Under the pieces are notes generated by a model. That model was not told the DNA's origin and made no database searches. It saw nothing but the letters and a program-made list of their open reading frames with translations. From Lentinus brumalis (lineage: Eukaryota > Basidiomycota > Agaricomycetes > Polyporales > Polyporaceae): DNA of 64,000 nucleotides. Of this stretch, positions 10,274-21,856 are shown in pieces (the first letter of the stretch is position 1; every line of letters starts with the position of its first letter). The stretch is taken from contig MARA01000007.1 of NCBI GenBank assembly GCA_001792895.1, positions 620,001 to 684,000 on the forward strand, given 5' to 3'. The position numbers and the translations under genes are program-made.

Positions 10274-12283
10274 TTAAATAACAGCCTTGTCTTGCTCCAA
10301 GACTTCAACAGTATCCCGTGCACGATCAGCGCCCTCCTCGGTCCCTGATCTCCGCACCCTCTCCCGGCCTTCCTCGAGCCCGTACGTATCATCCGCCGTC
10401 TTCCCCATCGGCACCTCCCGCATCAACAAGACCGATAGCAGCCCTAGCCCAGATATGCCTATCATCGTCTGCCAGATGACCGCCAGGCTCTCCGCGAACG
10501 CGCGGCGAACCTCCGTGCGCAGCGGCTCCTCGAGCGTCCCGATCACCGGGATGGCGGCGTACGCGATCTGAACGCCATCCGGGAAGAGCGCGTTGAACTC
10601 TGGGGGCAGGTTCTTGGTGAGCCGGTTCTGGAGGATCGTGCTCCCGATGGTGATGCCCCATGTCTGTGCGAAGGTGCGCGAGAACGCGAAGAACGCGAGT
10701 GCGGCCGCTGTGCGTGATACGGGAAGGGGTGCGAGCACGGGGAACACCGTCGCAGTGAACTGGGAACCGGCACAGCGTAAGTAGGCAGACACTAGACGAG
10801 CGATGCGACGTACTCCGAGGCCGATGCCTGCTGCAACGACGACTTGAAATCCGACCCAGTGGCCCGTCGAACTATCTTCGCGGAGAGTCGAGAGCAGTCC
10901 GTAGCCGATGATCATGAATATCCACGTCAGGAAGTTGACCCAGCGGTACTTCTGTACCATCTGCACTGACGCCCCAGCAAGGAGGGCGAATGGTGATATA
11001 ATTATCGTGGACGGGAGGAGGTCGACGCTGGAACGCAGCGGAGAGGCGCCGAGGCATGCCTGCAGGTACACGGGCAGGTAGACTGCACCATATCATCAGC
11101 GACGAACAGACAGCCGGTTCAGAGTGTACTCACAAAATAAGGAGACACTCGCGATGCCGTGAAAGAAAGTGCCAAGGTATCTGCGCGTACGGGTAAGTGT
11201 TGACACGCCATCGATCCTGACGCAGCACTCACGCAGCAACCGTGGTACGGTGGGCGACGACCTGCCACGGTATACTCGGCTCCTTCGGTACGCGCCACTC
11301 GTAGAGGAAGAAGGCGCCGATCAGAACAAAGCCGATGATGAGCGTCGCAAGTACGTGTGCCTCGGACCATGCGTAGCGCGTTCCGCCCCAGTTCAGGCCG
11401 ATGAGGACGAGGGTGGTTCCAGCAATTATGAACAGATTCCCGCTGCTCCGAAAGTTAGAACGATTCGTACACGTGCACGGGGAGACGTACAACGCATCAA
11501 TGCGGGAGAGCTTCTCCTTGAGAGAACCAGGCGGAGTCTTCACGCGGAGGAAGAACAGCACCAGGGCGAAGGCAAAGCCAGTCAAAGGCAAATTGAGATC
11601 TGTAAAGCGATGAGCTACAAGCATGAGAAGATATGCGGACGACTTACAGAATGTCCAGCGCCATGCCGACGCTTGCGCGAGAGCACCACCCTAAGGTCCG
11701 TCAGTGGGCATTAACTCGCAACGGCCAGCGCACTCACGATTGGCGGGCCCACTCCCGAGGCCAAAGCCCAAGTGAGCGCAAAGATTCCCATGTACATCCC
11801 ACGCTCAGCCAGAGGAATTAGGTCCGAAATGATGATGTCGGAGAGGTTCAATATTGCGCCGCCACCGATACCCTGAACGGCTATGACGGTATTAGTCAGT
11901 CGTGCAGCCAGTAGCAACGGAGACTTACTGCGAGCAGCGACGAGCATGTTCATGTTTTGCGTCGCACCCGATAGCGCACTGCCGAGCGAAAACATTGCCA
12001 CTGCTGAAAGCATCACCGGACGGCGGCCGAATGCATCTGCGAGCCGTCCAGACAGTGGTAATATCGCGGCACTTGCGAGTCCGTACGCTGCACCGACCCA
12101 CACATACTTGTCTCCTCCTCCGAGGTCCTCTGTGATCGTGGGAAGGGCGGTCGAGATCGCTGTCACGTCGAGCGCGCTGACGAACGTGCAAACGATGATG
12201 GCCAGGAACGATAGCCAGAATGCCGAGCCCTTGCGGTAGCCAGTTGGTATATCGACGGGAGGTGATGTGGCGGAGGAGTCCAT
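10274..12283 (-). CDS. MFS multidrug-type transporter (DHA2-like, 14 TM)
   Basis: Multi-pass major facilitator of the drug:H+ antiporter-2 type, expected in plasma or vacuolar membrane exporting small molecules with proton coupling. The chosen start is MDSSATSPP at 12283; an upstream Met exists at 12322. TM1 carries VSALDVTAISTALPTI, resembling the DHA2 motif LDxTIVNxALP. The loop 2-3 motif A is present as GRLADAFGRRPV. The exon around 11880 has QGIGGGAILNLSDIIISDLI (family motif QGxGGG). Later exons encode further hydrophobic segments, including HGIASVSLFYFLPVYLQAC and SRTFAQTWGITIGSTIL. The soluble C-terminal tail is charged. Several short introns interrupt the coding sequence (for example near 11900, 11740, 11480, 11220 and 10780). 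The substrate cannot be inferred. No secondary-metabolite core enzyme lies nearby. Confidence 0.85.
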
Positions 12284-12330
12284 GGTGAAGGTCCTTCGAC
12301 CGACTCGGAGGCGCTGAAGCAATGCTCCGG

Positions 12331-12340
12331 TAGATATATA
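12331..12340 (-). promoter_or_regulatory. TATA-like element upstream of the MFS transporter
   Basis: On the minus strand the sequence reads tatatatcta, about 50 bases upstream of the ATG at 12283. The position suits a core promoter with a short leader; this is inferred from sequence only. Confidence 0.4.
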
Positions 12341-12946
12341 GGGGATGAGATTGTCAATCCCCTAACCTAATCCAACTGCTCTGCCTGCTGCGCAACGCGC
12401 GGGTACGTGTCCCCTCGGCACGCTGAAGGTTGATACCACGCTGAAGATTGCTACCACGCTGTCAGTATACCACTCTCTTCCTACCGCGTCCTGGGCACGC
12501 AATCAGTGTCACCGGTCTACATGTGCAAAAAAACCAGGCGCCGCATGGTGGCCTGCCGACACGTTGACGGTGCGTCGGCCAGAAGACTTATGGGAATAAT
12601 CCGCACCAAAGCGGTTGGCTCGACTGGCGGTCCCCGTCAGTTATGTGTCGGCTCGTCCTGCTAGGCTGAGGTGGTACTGTGCGATTCCCCCGCTGTACCC
12701 GTGCTGAGAAAGGGACCGAGCGGAAAGAAAAGGCAGTGCAAGCGGTGAATCATCAGAACACTCACATGTAAGACGTTGAGGAAGTGAAACCTATGCTGTT
12801 TCAGACGGCCCAGTCAACACGGATGTGGTTGCTGACAAGTTTCCCCGGCGTCAAAGATACCCGTTATATCGAAGCATCACATTCCCACGGTTGAGCTCAA
12901 GTCCCTCAAGTTCTGGACTGTCGTCCTCTCCAATCAAACTACATAC

Positions 12947-13795
12947 ATGCCTCGGTCTCAGAAAGGCGCTCATATTGACTCTGAGGCCTTCGCCAGGGAA
13001 ACGCATCAGGATCAAGACTTCTGGTTTGAAGACGGCACTGTAATTCTCGTCGCAAGCGATGTCGAGTTTCGCGTCTACAAGGGAGCACTGTCCCCATTCT
13101 CCCCCGTCTTCAAAGCCACGTTCTCTCTTTCCATGCCGCCGCGACATGGCACGTACACACCATGTCTAGTCGTGTCCGTCACCGATTCTCCTGCAGACCT
13201 GCGGCATCTTCTGCGCAAGTGTATGCCGCAAGTGCATTCGAGGTTCGTCTAATGCTCCATATTTTTTGCTGCTGCTAACCGTCTGCAGTCCGTACGAACC
13301 TATCGCTTTTCCTGCCTTGGCTTTGTGCACCTGTCTGGCCCATATGTACCAGATGATACAGCTCGTTGAGCACTCTTGGCGCGGTCAACATATCTCGCCT
13401 CACGAGCTGCGACTCCCTCCTCCCCTCTGCCCTCCTCGCCTGCTGTAGCCTCGGAGACGAGTTTACGCGCGAATATGAGCGTGAGGACGGCTCTCGCGAG
13501 CAGCTCACAGTTGAGGACACCGGGCTCTGCGTGGCCGCAAAGCGCCGACTGGTCGAGGCGGGGTTGGAGCTCATCATATACCAGGTGCCGCTTCCCCGAC
13601 GACCGTCGCCAGCATGTTGCGGTCTGCGGACAAGTTGTAGCCCCAGCGAAACCCCCTATTCCAGTAGTCCACCTCACTGACTTTTCCCCAGTGATCCGAG
13701 TACTGCTGAGGGCATTAGCTACAGATGATGAGACTCGGTTCGTGAATCCCACCACTCCGCCGGTGTGTGAGGCACCGCAGTCTCTTCGACGCTAG
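12947..13795 (+). pseudogene. Rearranged BTB-family pseudogene
   Basis: The first part is a good BTB opening: MPRSQKGAHIDSEAF, then DFWFEDGTVILVASDVEFRV and a VSVTDSPADLRHLLRKCMP segment. A family-type intron (gttcgt...ctgcag) joins SPYEPIAFPALALCTCLAHM. After QLVEHSW the frame shifts directly to LGAVNISRLTSC. About 35 codons of the BACK-like region are therefore missing, and the exon continues in another frame (LLPSALLACCSLG, REQLTVEDTGLCVAAKRRL). Near 13640-13740 a second piece of BTB N-half appears (IPVVHLTDFSPVIRVLLRAL), out of its normal order. The C-terminal cysteines and W...GW end are absent. Deletion, frameshift and out-of-order fragment together make function unlikely. Confidence 0.75.
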
Positions 13796-14254
13796 CTTGG
13801 CTGGCTACTACTCAGATCTGACCGCCTCGTACAGCCCGACCTTGATCAATCTCCGGGAGCCGTTGCGCGACATGCTCCAACATGATCAAAGAACGTGACG
13901 TGAAGCAGCGTCAGGCTGCCGTATATGCTGGGGATCACTGTTGAGGGCTCGGGAGGCGACCGAGGCGAACGAGCAGGCTCCGGTGTCCGGCTGATGGTCG
14001 ACTTCGAGTCGCGTCATAGGTGAGTCGTATCTTCTTGGCGAGATAGAGCACTCATAATAAATGCAGAGCAATCTACCATGGGTCGTGGCTCCGCTGCTTG
14101 TAACCTTCCTGAAGCAGTGACCATCTGTAGGCGGCGGACTATTGAAGACCGCGCGGTTCCCACGATTCCGCACTACCGCAGCATTTAAGGTATAATCAAA
14201 TGTAGTCTCCCTCTCTTCTCGCACACGTCCCATCCATCTATAACCTCAATCACG

Positions 14255-15350
14255 ATGTCCCACCTTCCAGCCTCGATATCGGGACACCCCATGGGGACCA
14301 GCGAGAGCTCGTCAGGCCGAATTCGCAAGGATCGTAAATTCTGGTTTGAAGACGGCACGATCACCGTTATCGCGGGCTCCGTGGAGTTTCGAGTCTACAA
14401 GGGGCTACTCGCACGACAGTCACCAGTGTTTGCCGACATGTTCTCATTTCCACAACCTGAACCTGGGAGATCTGAGGATGGAGCTCCTTCTGCAGATGCA
14501 GCGAAAGTTCCTATTGTCCATGTCACCGACTCTTCACACGCCTTTCGTAAATTGCTCGCAGCCGCTGGCATGGCACCGGGTGAAAAGGCACTGTACGTCA
14601 AAATCTACTACCTGACACCCTTATCGTGACCTGATCCCCTTGCAGGACGTTCGATGCCATCCATCCCACATGCTTCACTCTGGCGAGCTGCATTCGCCTC
14701 GGGCAGAAATACCAGATTCCCCAGATCGTCGACCCGTGTCTCAGATATCTCGAACGGTATCTACCCACGACGTTGGAACAGTACGACGCGCTTGAGACAC
14801 TCCTCCCACCCGGTTTCGGCACGAAGCTCAGCACTGCTATCTGCCTCGTCAACCTTGCCCGACTGACGGGTGCGACAGACATGCTCCCCATTCTACTCAT
14901 GATTTGCTCCAATCTCCCGGGAGAAGAACTCGTCGCAGGTGTCGAGGGCCCGACGGCTTTATTGACACCCTGTCCCCAAACGACCTCGCTCGCTGCTACA
15001 ACGCACAGCTGCAACTCATTGGTACGCATAACCGCAGCATGAGTCTACGCATCACCTCCCTTCCCTCTTCCCAATGCCCGCATGTCACCAAGTGCAAGCT
15101 CGCCACGCACTCGCTTTTGGCGGAAGCCATGACCAACGTCACACGATATCCACTGAGCGAGCTGATGACAGCCGGGGGGTTGCATGCCGCACGAAACCTT
15201 TGCTCTATCTGTCGGGCAATCCTCAGAAAGTATGACGAGGCAGAGAGACGCAGGATATGGAACCAGCTTCCCGAGCTTGTTGGACTGGGGCCAATCAAGG
15301 GATGGGGGCAAAAGAGAGGAAGTGAGTCGACGCACGTTGCAACTCGGTAA
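14255..15350 (+). pseudogene. BTB/POZ family gene with a single 1-base frameshift
   Basis: Exon 1 is 14255-14592 and exon 2 14646-15350 (intron gtacgt...ttgcag). Exon 1 carries the BTB domain: RKFWFEDGTITVIAGSVEFR, VYKGLLARQSPVFADMFSF and IVHVTDSSHAFRKLL. Exon 2 carries LASCIRLGQKYQIPQIV, then ICLVNLARLTGATDMLP, then VEGP. The frame then shifts by one base within the ccc run at 14949-14951 and continues as DGFIDTLSPNDLARCYNAQL through CPHVTKC, CSIC and RRRIWNQLPELVGL to a stop at 15350. Joined exon length is 1043 bases, one short of a multiple of three, which fits a single lost base. The rest of the gene is undamaged, so this may be an assembly error in a C run rather than a dead gene. Confidence 0.7.
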
Positions 15351-15959
15351 CGCAGGAGGGCCTTCGAGTTGTCTCGGTTTCTGGACTGAATGTACGTCAG
15401 GGCATCCACTACGTCTTCACGTCGCTAACAACAACCCATTCTCTTCCCCTTAGTCAGGACGAATATCTCTCCACCCCTCATTGACACCGTACTTCAAGCC
15501 TGTATGTGTGCTGTCGTTGTCGAGTTCGCTCAATTTCCTCTTGGCTCATACTCGGCAATACGTTGATGCGCAATAATGGATAGTATTGATTACTCTGGAC
15601 TCGAACTACTCTCCGTATCGCATGTCGGAATTATCGCTGGCGGTCAGTATTTTCTCTTTGGGGCGTGTTCGTAATGACTCGGACCCGGTCGCTGCTGGTA
15701 GCTCGCAGTCTCCCTTGTATAACCCTATGAACTCCAAGCCTCAATTCACAGTGATCTTCGGCCCTCCGAGTGAGTCCTAGTATCTGGAGCTCTCCTGATT
15801 TCTTTGCTGAACCACGTCTGCTGTGGAGCAGGTGCGACCGAAAGCAGGGACATTTCGGTCGCGGACCCAGTATTACACTCGAGGAACTGGACGCCGTCCC
15901 ACAACCCGAGCCATGTGCCCCGTTACTCAACTATTGGTTTTCGACAAGTGATGCTTCCG

Positions 15960-16310
15960 CAAGAGTTCTAGTGAAGTACCTGGAGGATATTTCCCCACGT
16001 CCTTCAAAGAGTTCGAGGAGCAGCAAACTCCCGCCGACCTTCGAAGGGGACTACACATATTGCGTCTGCATCATCAACCTCGCGCGTCTCGTCGGGGTGA
16101 CGCACAGCTCATTATCTGCACATGCTGCCTCGATGGAGACAAGCTCGTCAAAGGCGTTGCGTGGCCAGACGGTTCAAGTGACGGCCTGACCCCAAGCGAC
16201 CTCGCCCGCTGCGTCAACGCACATTTTAACCTAACTTGGGCATATACCGACAGCATTCGAAAGGGCAGCATCTTTCTACGTCGAGCAACTCAAGATGCCT
16301 AAGCTTGTTG
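15960..16310 (+). pseudogene. Degenerate BTB-family fragment (BACK and C-terminal part)
   Basis: Fragments of the family appear in alternating frames: LVKYLEDISP, then YCVCIINLARLVGVTHSS, then ICTCCLDGDKLVKGV and DGLTPSDLARCVNAHFNL. These align in order with IVDPCLRYLE..., ICLVNLARLTGATDM..., LLMICSNLPGEELVAGV and DTLSPNDLARCYNAQLQL of the copy immediately upstream, pointing to an old tandem duplication. The BTB half, the cysteine module and the W...GW end are missing, and the frame changes at least twice. The DNA at 15460-15960 shows no clear family match. Confidence 0.65.
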
Positions 16311-16839
16311 GACTGGGAACAATTGAGGGAAAGAAGAGGTGAACCCAAAGAGCGTAGAGCGTAGCGGTTGCGCAAGGGCTGAGCGGTGTTTGGAACTATC
16401 CTGTACTTGAACGGTTCTTACTGACCGGTTCCTGTACTATACAGTGGTCCAAAACGCTCTCATGACCTGACAAGTCGGCGCTCTTCGTCGTTTGCTGCCA
16501 CAACATTCAGGCGTAACCACCACATTCGCTCTATCTAGTCGACATCATAGTTCAGTTTCTCAACTAATCGTAAAGGCACTCGTACGTATGAACCGTGTTC
16601 TACAAGACCCGCAGCCACGTCATTATGAATACGATGTTCTACATCATATCAGGCATCCGCTCCGGGTCATCATGTAGACTGCAAAACTGACCCAGAGTGC
16701 ACGGCAGTCACACGTCCGAGCCCATGCTACGGGGCTGGGCGGCCGCTCGTTTCCTTGGCCAAATGATGGACAGAGTCGCCACCACCTTCCACCGTACAAC
16801 TTCGAGATGAAGGCTGGCAGTGAATTCAACATCGACAGC

Positions 16840-17010
16840 CTGAAGGTTCGCAATGTGCGACCGCTTGTTCTCCTAGCTGGCCACGATCTCGCGAGCGATT
16901 TCCTGCGCGCGTGCGAGATGGAAGGTAGACCGCACGAGCAGCTCGCTCTCCCGGCGCGTCGGACGCCACTTCACAGCGAAGATCGCCACGTCGAATTCGG
17001 CGCTGCACAG
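16840..17010 (+). pseudogene. Possible short BTB-family remnant
   Basis: DLASDFLRACEMEGRPHEQL resembles the family segment L-x-x-G-x-x-R-E-D-G-x-x-E-Q-L-S that precedes the D-L-A-R-C helix, and the next stretch in another frame (TAKIATSNSALH) could be the following helix. The match is about 50 residues long and degenerate, so chance similarity is not excluded. Adjacent DNA from 16310 to 17490 holds nothing else I recognise. Confidence 0.25.
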
Positions 17011-17496
17011 GTATGCTCGGTGCTGGAGCGAGATTGAACCTGCTTACTGCCTACGCTAGGCCTTGTAAGTTAAAGTAGGCAGTAGCCGTTGAGCCACGTT
17101 GACCCCGTCGCGCGGTAGCCGCCGGTAGTCGACACGACCGTGCACAACGTGCTCGGGAGCGGTTGAGTACGATGGTGAGGACAGGAGAACGGTTCATATA
17201 GTGGGAATGGAAGAGGATGAGGTGAGAGATGAAACGTGATCTGAGGGGTACCGCCCATGCACTATTGCACACGCTGACAGATGGTCATAGCCAGAGTACG
17301 CGTTCACGCCGGCGCTCGTCCTCGCGGAGCTCGTGCGTCCCTAGATGTGGGTTGGTCGACCGGACGCATGCTATGTGAGGCGTTGTACAAGGACTGCATG
17401 CCATCGTCGAAGACCGCACGAGCATGGCACTGACAGCAAGGAGAGTGAGAATTGTGCTTGCTTACCGTCAAAGATAGCAGGCGCGACTCACCATAA

Positions 17497-18621
17497 TCAT
17501 GATATGGCAGCTTGCGGGACAGGAGCATCAGCATTGTCGACGGCGGCCCAACCGTCCACAGCGATACCCCGAAGATCGGGGAGCTTCTTCCACATCTACC
17601 GTTGCTCGCGAACATTACGCTCTTCCAGCATGGTGAAGCACGAAGGGCATATCACCCCACGCGCTTTCTCGTAGAGGAATGCATAAGACCGGAATGGATT
17701 GTAGCAGCAGAGCGCGTCGACGTTCAGGATAGAGATGAGGCTGACCAAGGCATCTTTGCAGATCCGCGGCTGGCCGCAGGTGGGGGCAACGACAGGGGTG
17801 CACACGCGGAGGCACATCCCCACAGCGGCTGCAGCAAGCCTCGTGCGTGCGTAGTAGCACAACCGAATGTCAGCCATGCTCAGCTTCTCGGCCTGCATCC
17901 CTGGCGCTGCAGGCGCTGCACCCCTGAAGGCGAGGTCAATCTGGAAGGTGCAGACTATGAGCAGCGCCGGAGGCAGCAGTGGCATACAGCCGATGAGGCG
18001 GGCGAGATTCACCACGCCGATGGCGTCTGCTGTGCGGAATCGTGGAGGACGCTTCGTCCGGTCGAGTTTGTCCCAGGCGTCGAACTCGTCCGTGTAGAAC
18101 CTTCTCAAGTATGCGATTGAGCTATCAACGAGCTGCTGGATCTGATACTTGTGTCCGAGGCGAATCAAGGACGCGATCTCGTCGTATGTGGGGTCCGGAG
18201 GAAGGTAGCGGCTTGAGGTACTCAGGTCAGCACGACCGCGCCACGCAATGACCCGCAAGACGGACATACTCTGAGCCCATCTTTGGAATGCATGCACGGA
18301 GAAGATGTCGCACTTCATGAGAGTCCAGACGCACGATAGGACAGCGTTCACCAACCGGCGATGACGTGGGACTGGGGGTTGTGGAAGAGAAAACAGGTCT
18401 CTGAACACGGGGGAGTGATCCGATAGTATGCCCTTGAAGACGCAGAACCCCGTGTCTCCAGCAACAAGAATGATGTGTCCGTCCTCGTACCAGAACTCCT
18501 CGTCTCTCTTATGCTCGACGACGCTGGCAATTTCCTCTCCTGCCATTTGCCCTCATGCCGCAACGTTCCCGTCGAGCTCCTCGAAGTCCAGTCTCGCCCT
18601 CTTTCTGGTATGTTCGGACAT
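17497..18621 (-). pseudogene. BTB/POZ family pseudogene with nonsense and frameshift lesions
   Basis: The ancestral start is MSEHTRKRARLDFEE at 18621, matching MSGHTRKRARLD of the copy at 23024. A TGA at 18553-18555 interrupts it at codon 23. After a possible re-start (MAGEEIASVVEHKRDEEFWY) the BTB motif continues to FKGILSDHSPVFRDLFSLPQ. A frameshift then separates PVPRHRR from CPIVRLDSHEVRHLLRACIP. The family intron (gtatgt...ctcaag) follows, then the BACK-like part with DAIGVVNLARLIGCMPLLPP. The cysteines (CTPVVAPTCGQPRIC, CPSC) are intact. A TAG at 17596-17598 precedes MWKKLPDLRGIAVDGW, which stays open to TGA at 17497. At least three independent lesions make this a true pseudogene. Confidence 0.8.
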
Positions 18622-19223
18622 CTTGTAGTGAAAGGGAGCGGTAGCAGGGGTGAGCAGAAGCTGGACAAGCAGTGGCCAGAGACAGAAGGCAACGAGACGC
18701 CAACGAGACGCGTTTCTTTGCCATGGCACGCTTTGTCACAACACGTGGCTCGTAGTCACAACATTGCTCCCCGGCAACAGCCCTCTGCCTCCTGGCCTGT
18801 TTACGACCAAGGTCTGCTCCTTGCCTTCCACTGAACCCGTTCACTTCGAAGTGTAACTGCATATTGAGCGAAAATAACAAGAGAAAGAAGCCGATGCCAA
18901 CACGTCTCGACAAAAGTTGAGGCGCCGTACCCGTAGGCAATACTTATCAATGCCACCTGGCAAGTAGGTCCTCTGTTCACCCTGCTTGAGAAATTGCCTG
19001 GCATCAATTTCAGCTAATTACCTCCGCGACATAGACTCCTATCTCTCTAACTCTCCAACAACCACTATTCACGACTTTACCTTCTAGCCGCGTGGCTACG
19101 GCTCTCCGAGTCGGTCCTCCCGAAGGCACTTGGCCGGGTAGCTCTCTTATCTTTACTTCTACTCCTCTAAAATTGCCGCCTTTGACTGGGACCCTTGTTT
19201 GTTCTCGAACAAACTCCGCTCGA

Positions 19224-20396
19224 ATGTCTGGTCAGTCGACGAGGAAACGGTCAAGAGCCGAGACACGTGCGAGCGTAGCCCCGTATGTCGCGTCATCAGA
19301 GCGCAAGGTGCAGAATACGCAATCCCAAAGGGCCAAGCTGAACGCTGTACCGACCATGGAGTACGGAGAGGGTGGGACAAAGCTCAGCAGGGATGACGAA
19401 TTCTGGTATAAAGATGGGAATGTGGTCATCGTCGCTGGAGACACGAAGTTCCGCGTCTTCAAAGGCATCCTCGAAGATCACTCGCCCGTCCTGAAGGACA
19501 TGCTTCTCCGCACAAGACGTGAATTCCGGTCCTCTGAGTTCGCTTCTAACGCCCTCATGTACTCCGCCATTCATCTCACGGACACGGTGGAGGAGGTCCG
19601 CCATCTGCTCCGCACGTGCATCCCGAAAAGTCCTGCGTGGTACATCCTTCCCGTTTCCTGCTCGCGATATGCTCTATGCTCAATCAGATCACAGTTTACA
19701 CCTCTCAACGGATCTCACGTATGAAGAAGTCGCGATGTCTGTCCGTCTCGGACGCAAGTATGGCATAGCGGCCCTCGTCGACAACACAATCGCATATCTG
19801 AAGCGATACTACCCTTCCGATTTCGACGCCTGGCAGAAGCTTGACTCGAGCAAGTCTCCCCGAAGTTCAAGCCCGAGCACGCCATTGGCGTCGTCAACCT
19901 CGCGCTTCTCACGGGCGCGACCACCTTGCTCCCATCTGCATTGTTCGTATGCTGCATGCTCGACAACGCCGTGCTCGCCGGCGCGAAGTGCGGTAACACA
20001 CTCCAAGAGCACCTTCCTACGCAGCTCGTGCAGGTCAGCTACGCTGCCCAGCGCCGGCTTGCTGGAGTCTCCATCTCCATCGTCCTCCGCGTCTGCACCC
20101 CGGCCACCTCGGCAGCCTGCACACAGGCAGGCGTTTGCCTGATCGCGCTTTGGACTCTGTTTACGACGGAGATGGCCAGGGTTGAATGCTATTCCCACTA
20201 CAACCCCCTGCAGAGCTACGAGGGGTTATTCCGGCATCTACATGGCCGTCTGTGTGCCCCATGCTATGCAATGCTGCGCGAACGGGATGTGAGCCAACGG
20301 AGGACGCTGTGGAAGAGTCTTCCCCAGATCTTGGGCATCATAGTGGATGGATGGGCGGATAACACCTCGGCGAGCCTACCTCCAATCGCAACCTGA
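19224..20396 (+). pseudogene. BTB/POZ family gene with a single 1-base frameshift
   Basis: Exons 19224-19639 and 19695-20396. The start is MSGQSTRKRSRAET, a basic NLS-like N-terminus shared with the copies at 23024 and 25842. The BTB domain shows DEFWYKDGNVVIVAGDTKFR, VFKGILEDHSPVLKDML and TVEEVRHLLRTCIP. Exon 2 starts LHLSTDLTYEEVAMSVRLG. The frame breaks at the cccc run at 19858-19861 and resumes as KFKPEHAIGVVNLALLTGAT, LLPSALFVCCML, CTPATSAACTQAGVC, CAPCYAML and RRTLWKSLPQILG...GW. Joined exon length is 1118, one base short of a multiple of three. Apart from this lost base in a C run, the gene looks functional, so a base-calling error is a live alternative. Confidence 0.75.
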
Positions 20397-21856
20397 AAAC
20401 AGTGAGTGATGGTTATTCGCTGGGACTTACACCCGTCGTACCCAGATTCGAAAGCTCATATCGTGACTGACCTATTCTCCAGGTATCACACGGTTGCCGA
20501 TTGATGAAGAACGCCCTCGTCCAGCCTATCTCTTCTTGTGCCTTCTTAATTCACCTTTGATCTACGATGGCTGTCGACGATCCTCGACGGCTTCCGCGTC
20601 CTTGCCTCCTTGGACACCCTCCACCATCTCCACCAGCCCGGCCTGGCACAACTCGCTTGGTTTTCACCACTCGCAAACTATGATCTTGGTATGCTTTTCC
20701 ATGAACACTCACCTTCCGCCGCAGACCGCGAGCCCGAACATGGTCTGGTGGTGGCTCTATTGCATGGTCCGACGGTGGTGCCATTGTGGGCTGAAGGGCC
20801 TTCTCGCGCAGCGTAGTTTGGCGTCACTCGGTGACATTCGTTCAGCCGTCTACCCAACGAGAACCGGGCAAGGTGTCTCATTTGTCAGGAAGAGAGACTC
20901 GGAGGGCGACGAGTTCACATACACGTTTGTATCTGCAAGCAATCGTTACCCGATGTCCAGTCGTCATTTCATTGTGATACTTACTGAGTGGTGTACTCTA
21001 TACTTGAGCCAACGCGGAATCGAATCATATAAGGTCCTGGATCCTATCCCTCACAGTATCTGCTCAACGCTTCAACGTAACATCGTTATGTCGGATATCA
21101 AGCTTGCGAGCCGTACCCGTTCGGGACGCTACGGAGGCCTATGTAGCAGTATACTCCGCAGCAAAGTGAACACTGAGTGCAGCGCCTCCTGCGATGGCCG
21201 GCTCTTCGTTGCGAAACGAAGTTGAGGACTGGACGCGCGACTGGACTCACATGTCGCACCCGAACACGGCGTCCTCCACGAGGAAGCGGTGGGTACAACG
21301 GGAGTAGATCGCGAGCGACATGGACACCATGTAATGCCTGCAGCGCAGCGCTCTAAAATGGTGTACCAACTTCAACGTTGCTCGTGTGTCCGACGTGAAG
21401 CGTGAACCAGCAGCACGGTTGTGAACCCCAACTCGCGGTGTGCCCTAACCCAAGACGACGTCGGACGACACCGAGACTGTGAGTATTGATGACGAGCGAT
21501 CGCGTACCATGTGATGGAAAGCTATACACGACCGCTTTCCCGGCAGAGCAACGAGGATTCGACGGGAAGGGAACTGGTGAACGGCCACGCGTGCGAAGAC
21601 GGCGGTCATGGCTCGCAGTTGATTGGCAGATCTCGCAACAATGGTATGGCAGACAGGGTATCGAAATCCGGTGTATACGTCCTCGCGAAGCTCGTACGCA
21701 CTAAGATGTGCTGAGAGTGCTGGTGAGAGGGCGAGCCGTCGTGCAGAGACCGCATGTCACCCAATGACATCGTGACCATGAACACGACGCTAAGAGCAAG
21801 AATACCGGTGAGAACCGCTCTCTGCCACTGGTCACAGCAGGGAGGACTCACCAAAA
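20397..21856. other. Intergenic, no recognisable gene
   Basis: A long open frame at 20494-21225 on the + strand shows no family motif, no splice support and mixed composition, so I do not call it. The segment near 21660-21720 resembles 17290-17345 (cctcgcggagctcgtgcgtcccta versus cctcgcgaagctcgtacgcacta). Both lie downstream of minus-strand BTB copies, so the copies seem to have been duplicated together with 3' flanking DNA. Confidence 0.45.

Noticed and set aside
17045..17084. Inverted repeat tactgccta...taggcagta
   Set aside because: Only nine bases per arm with a 22-base loop; expected by chance in a window of this size.
20494..21225. 243-codon open frame on the + strand
   Set aside because: No motif, no plausible splice structure, irregular composition and overlap with regions resembling BTB 3' flanks.
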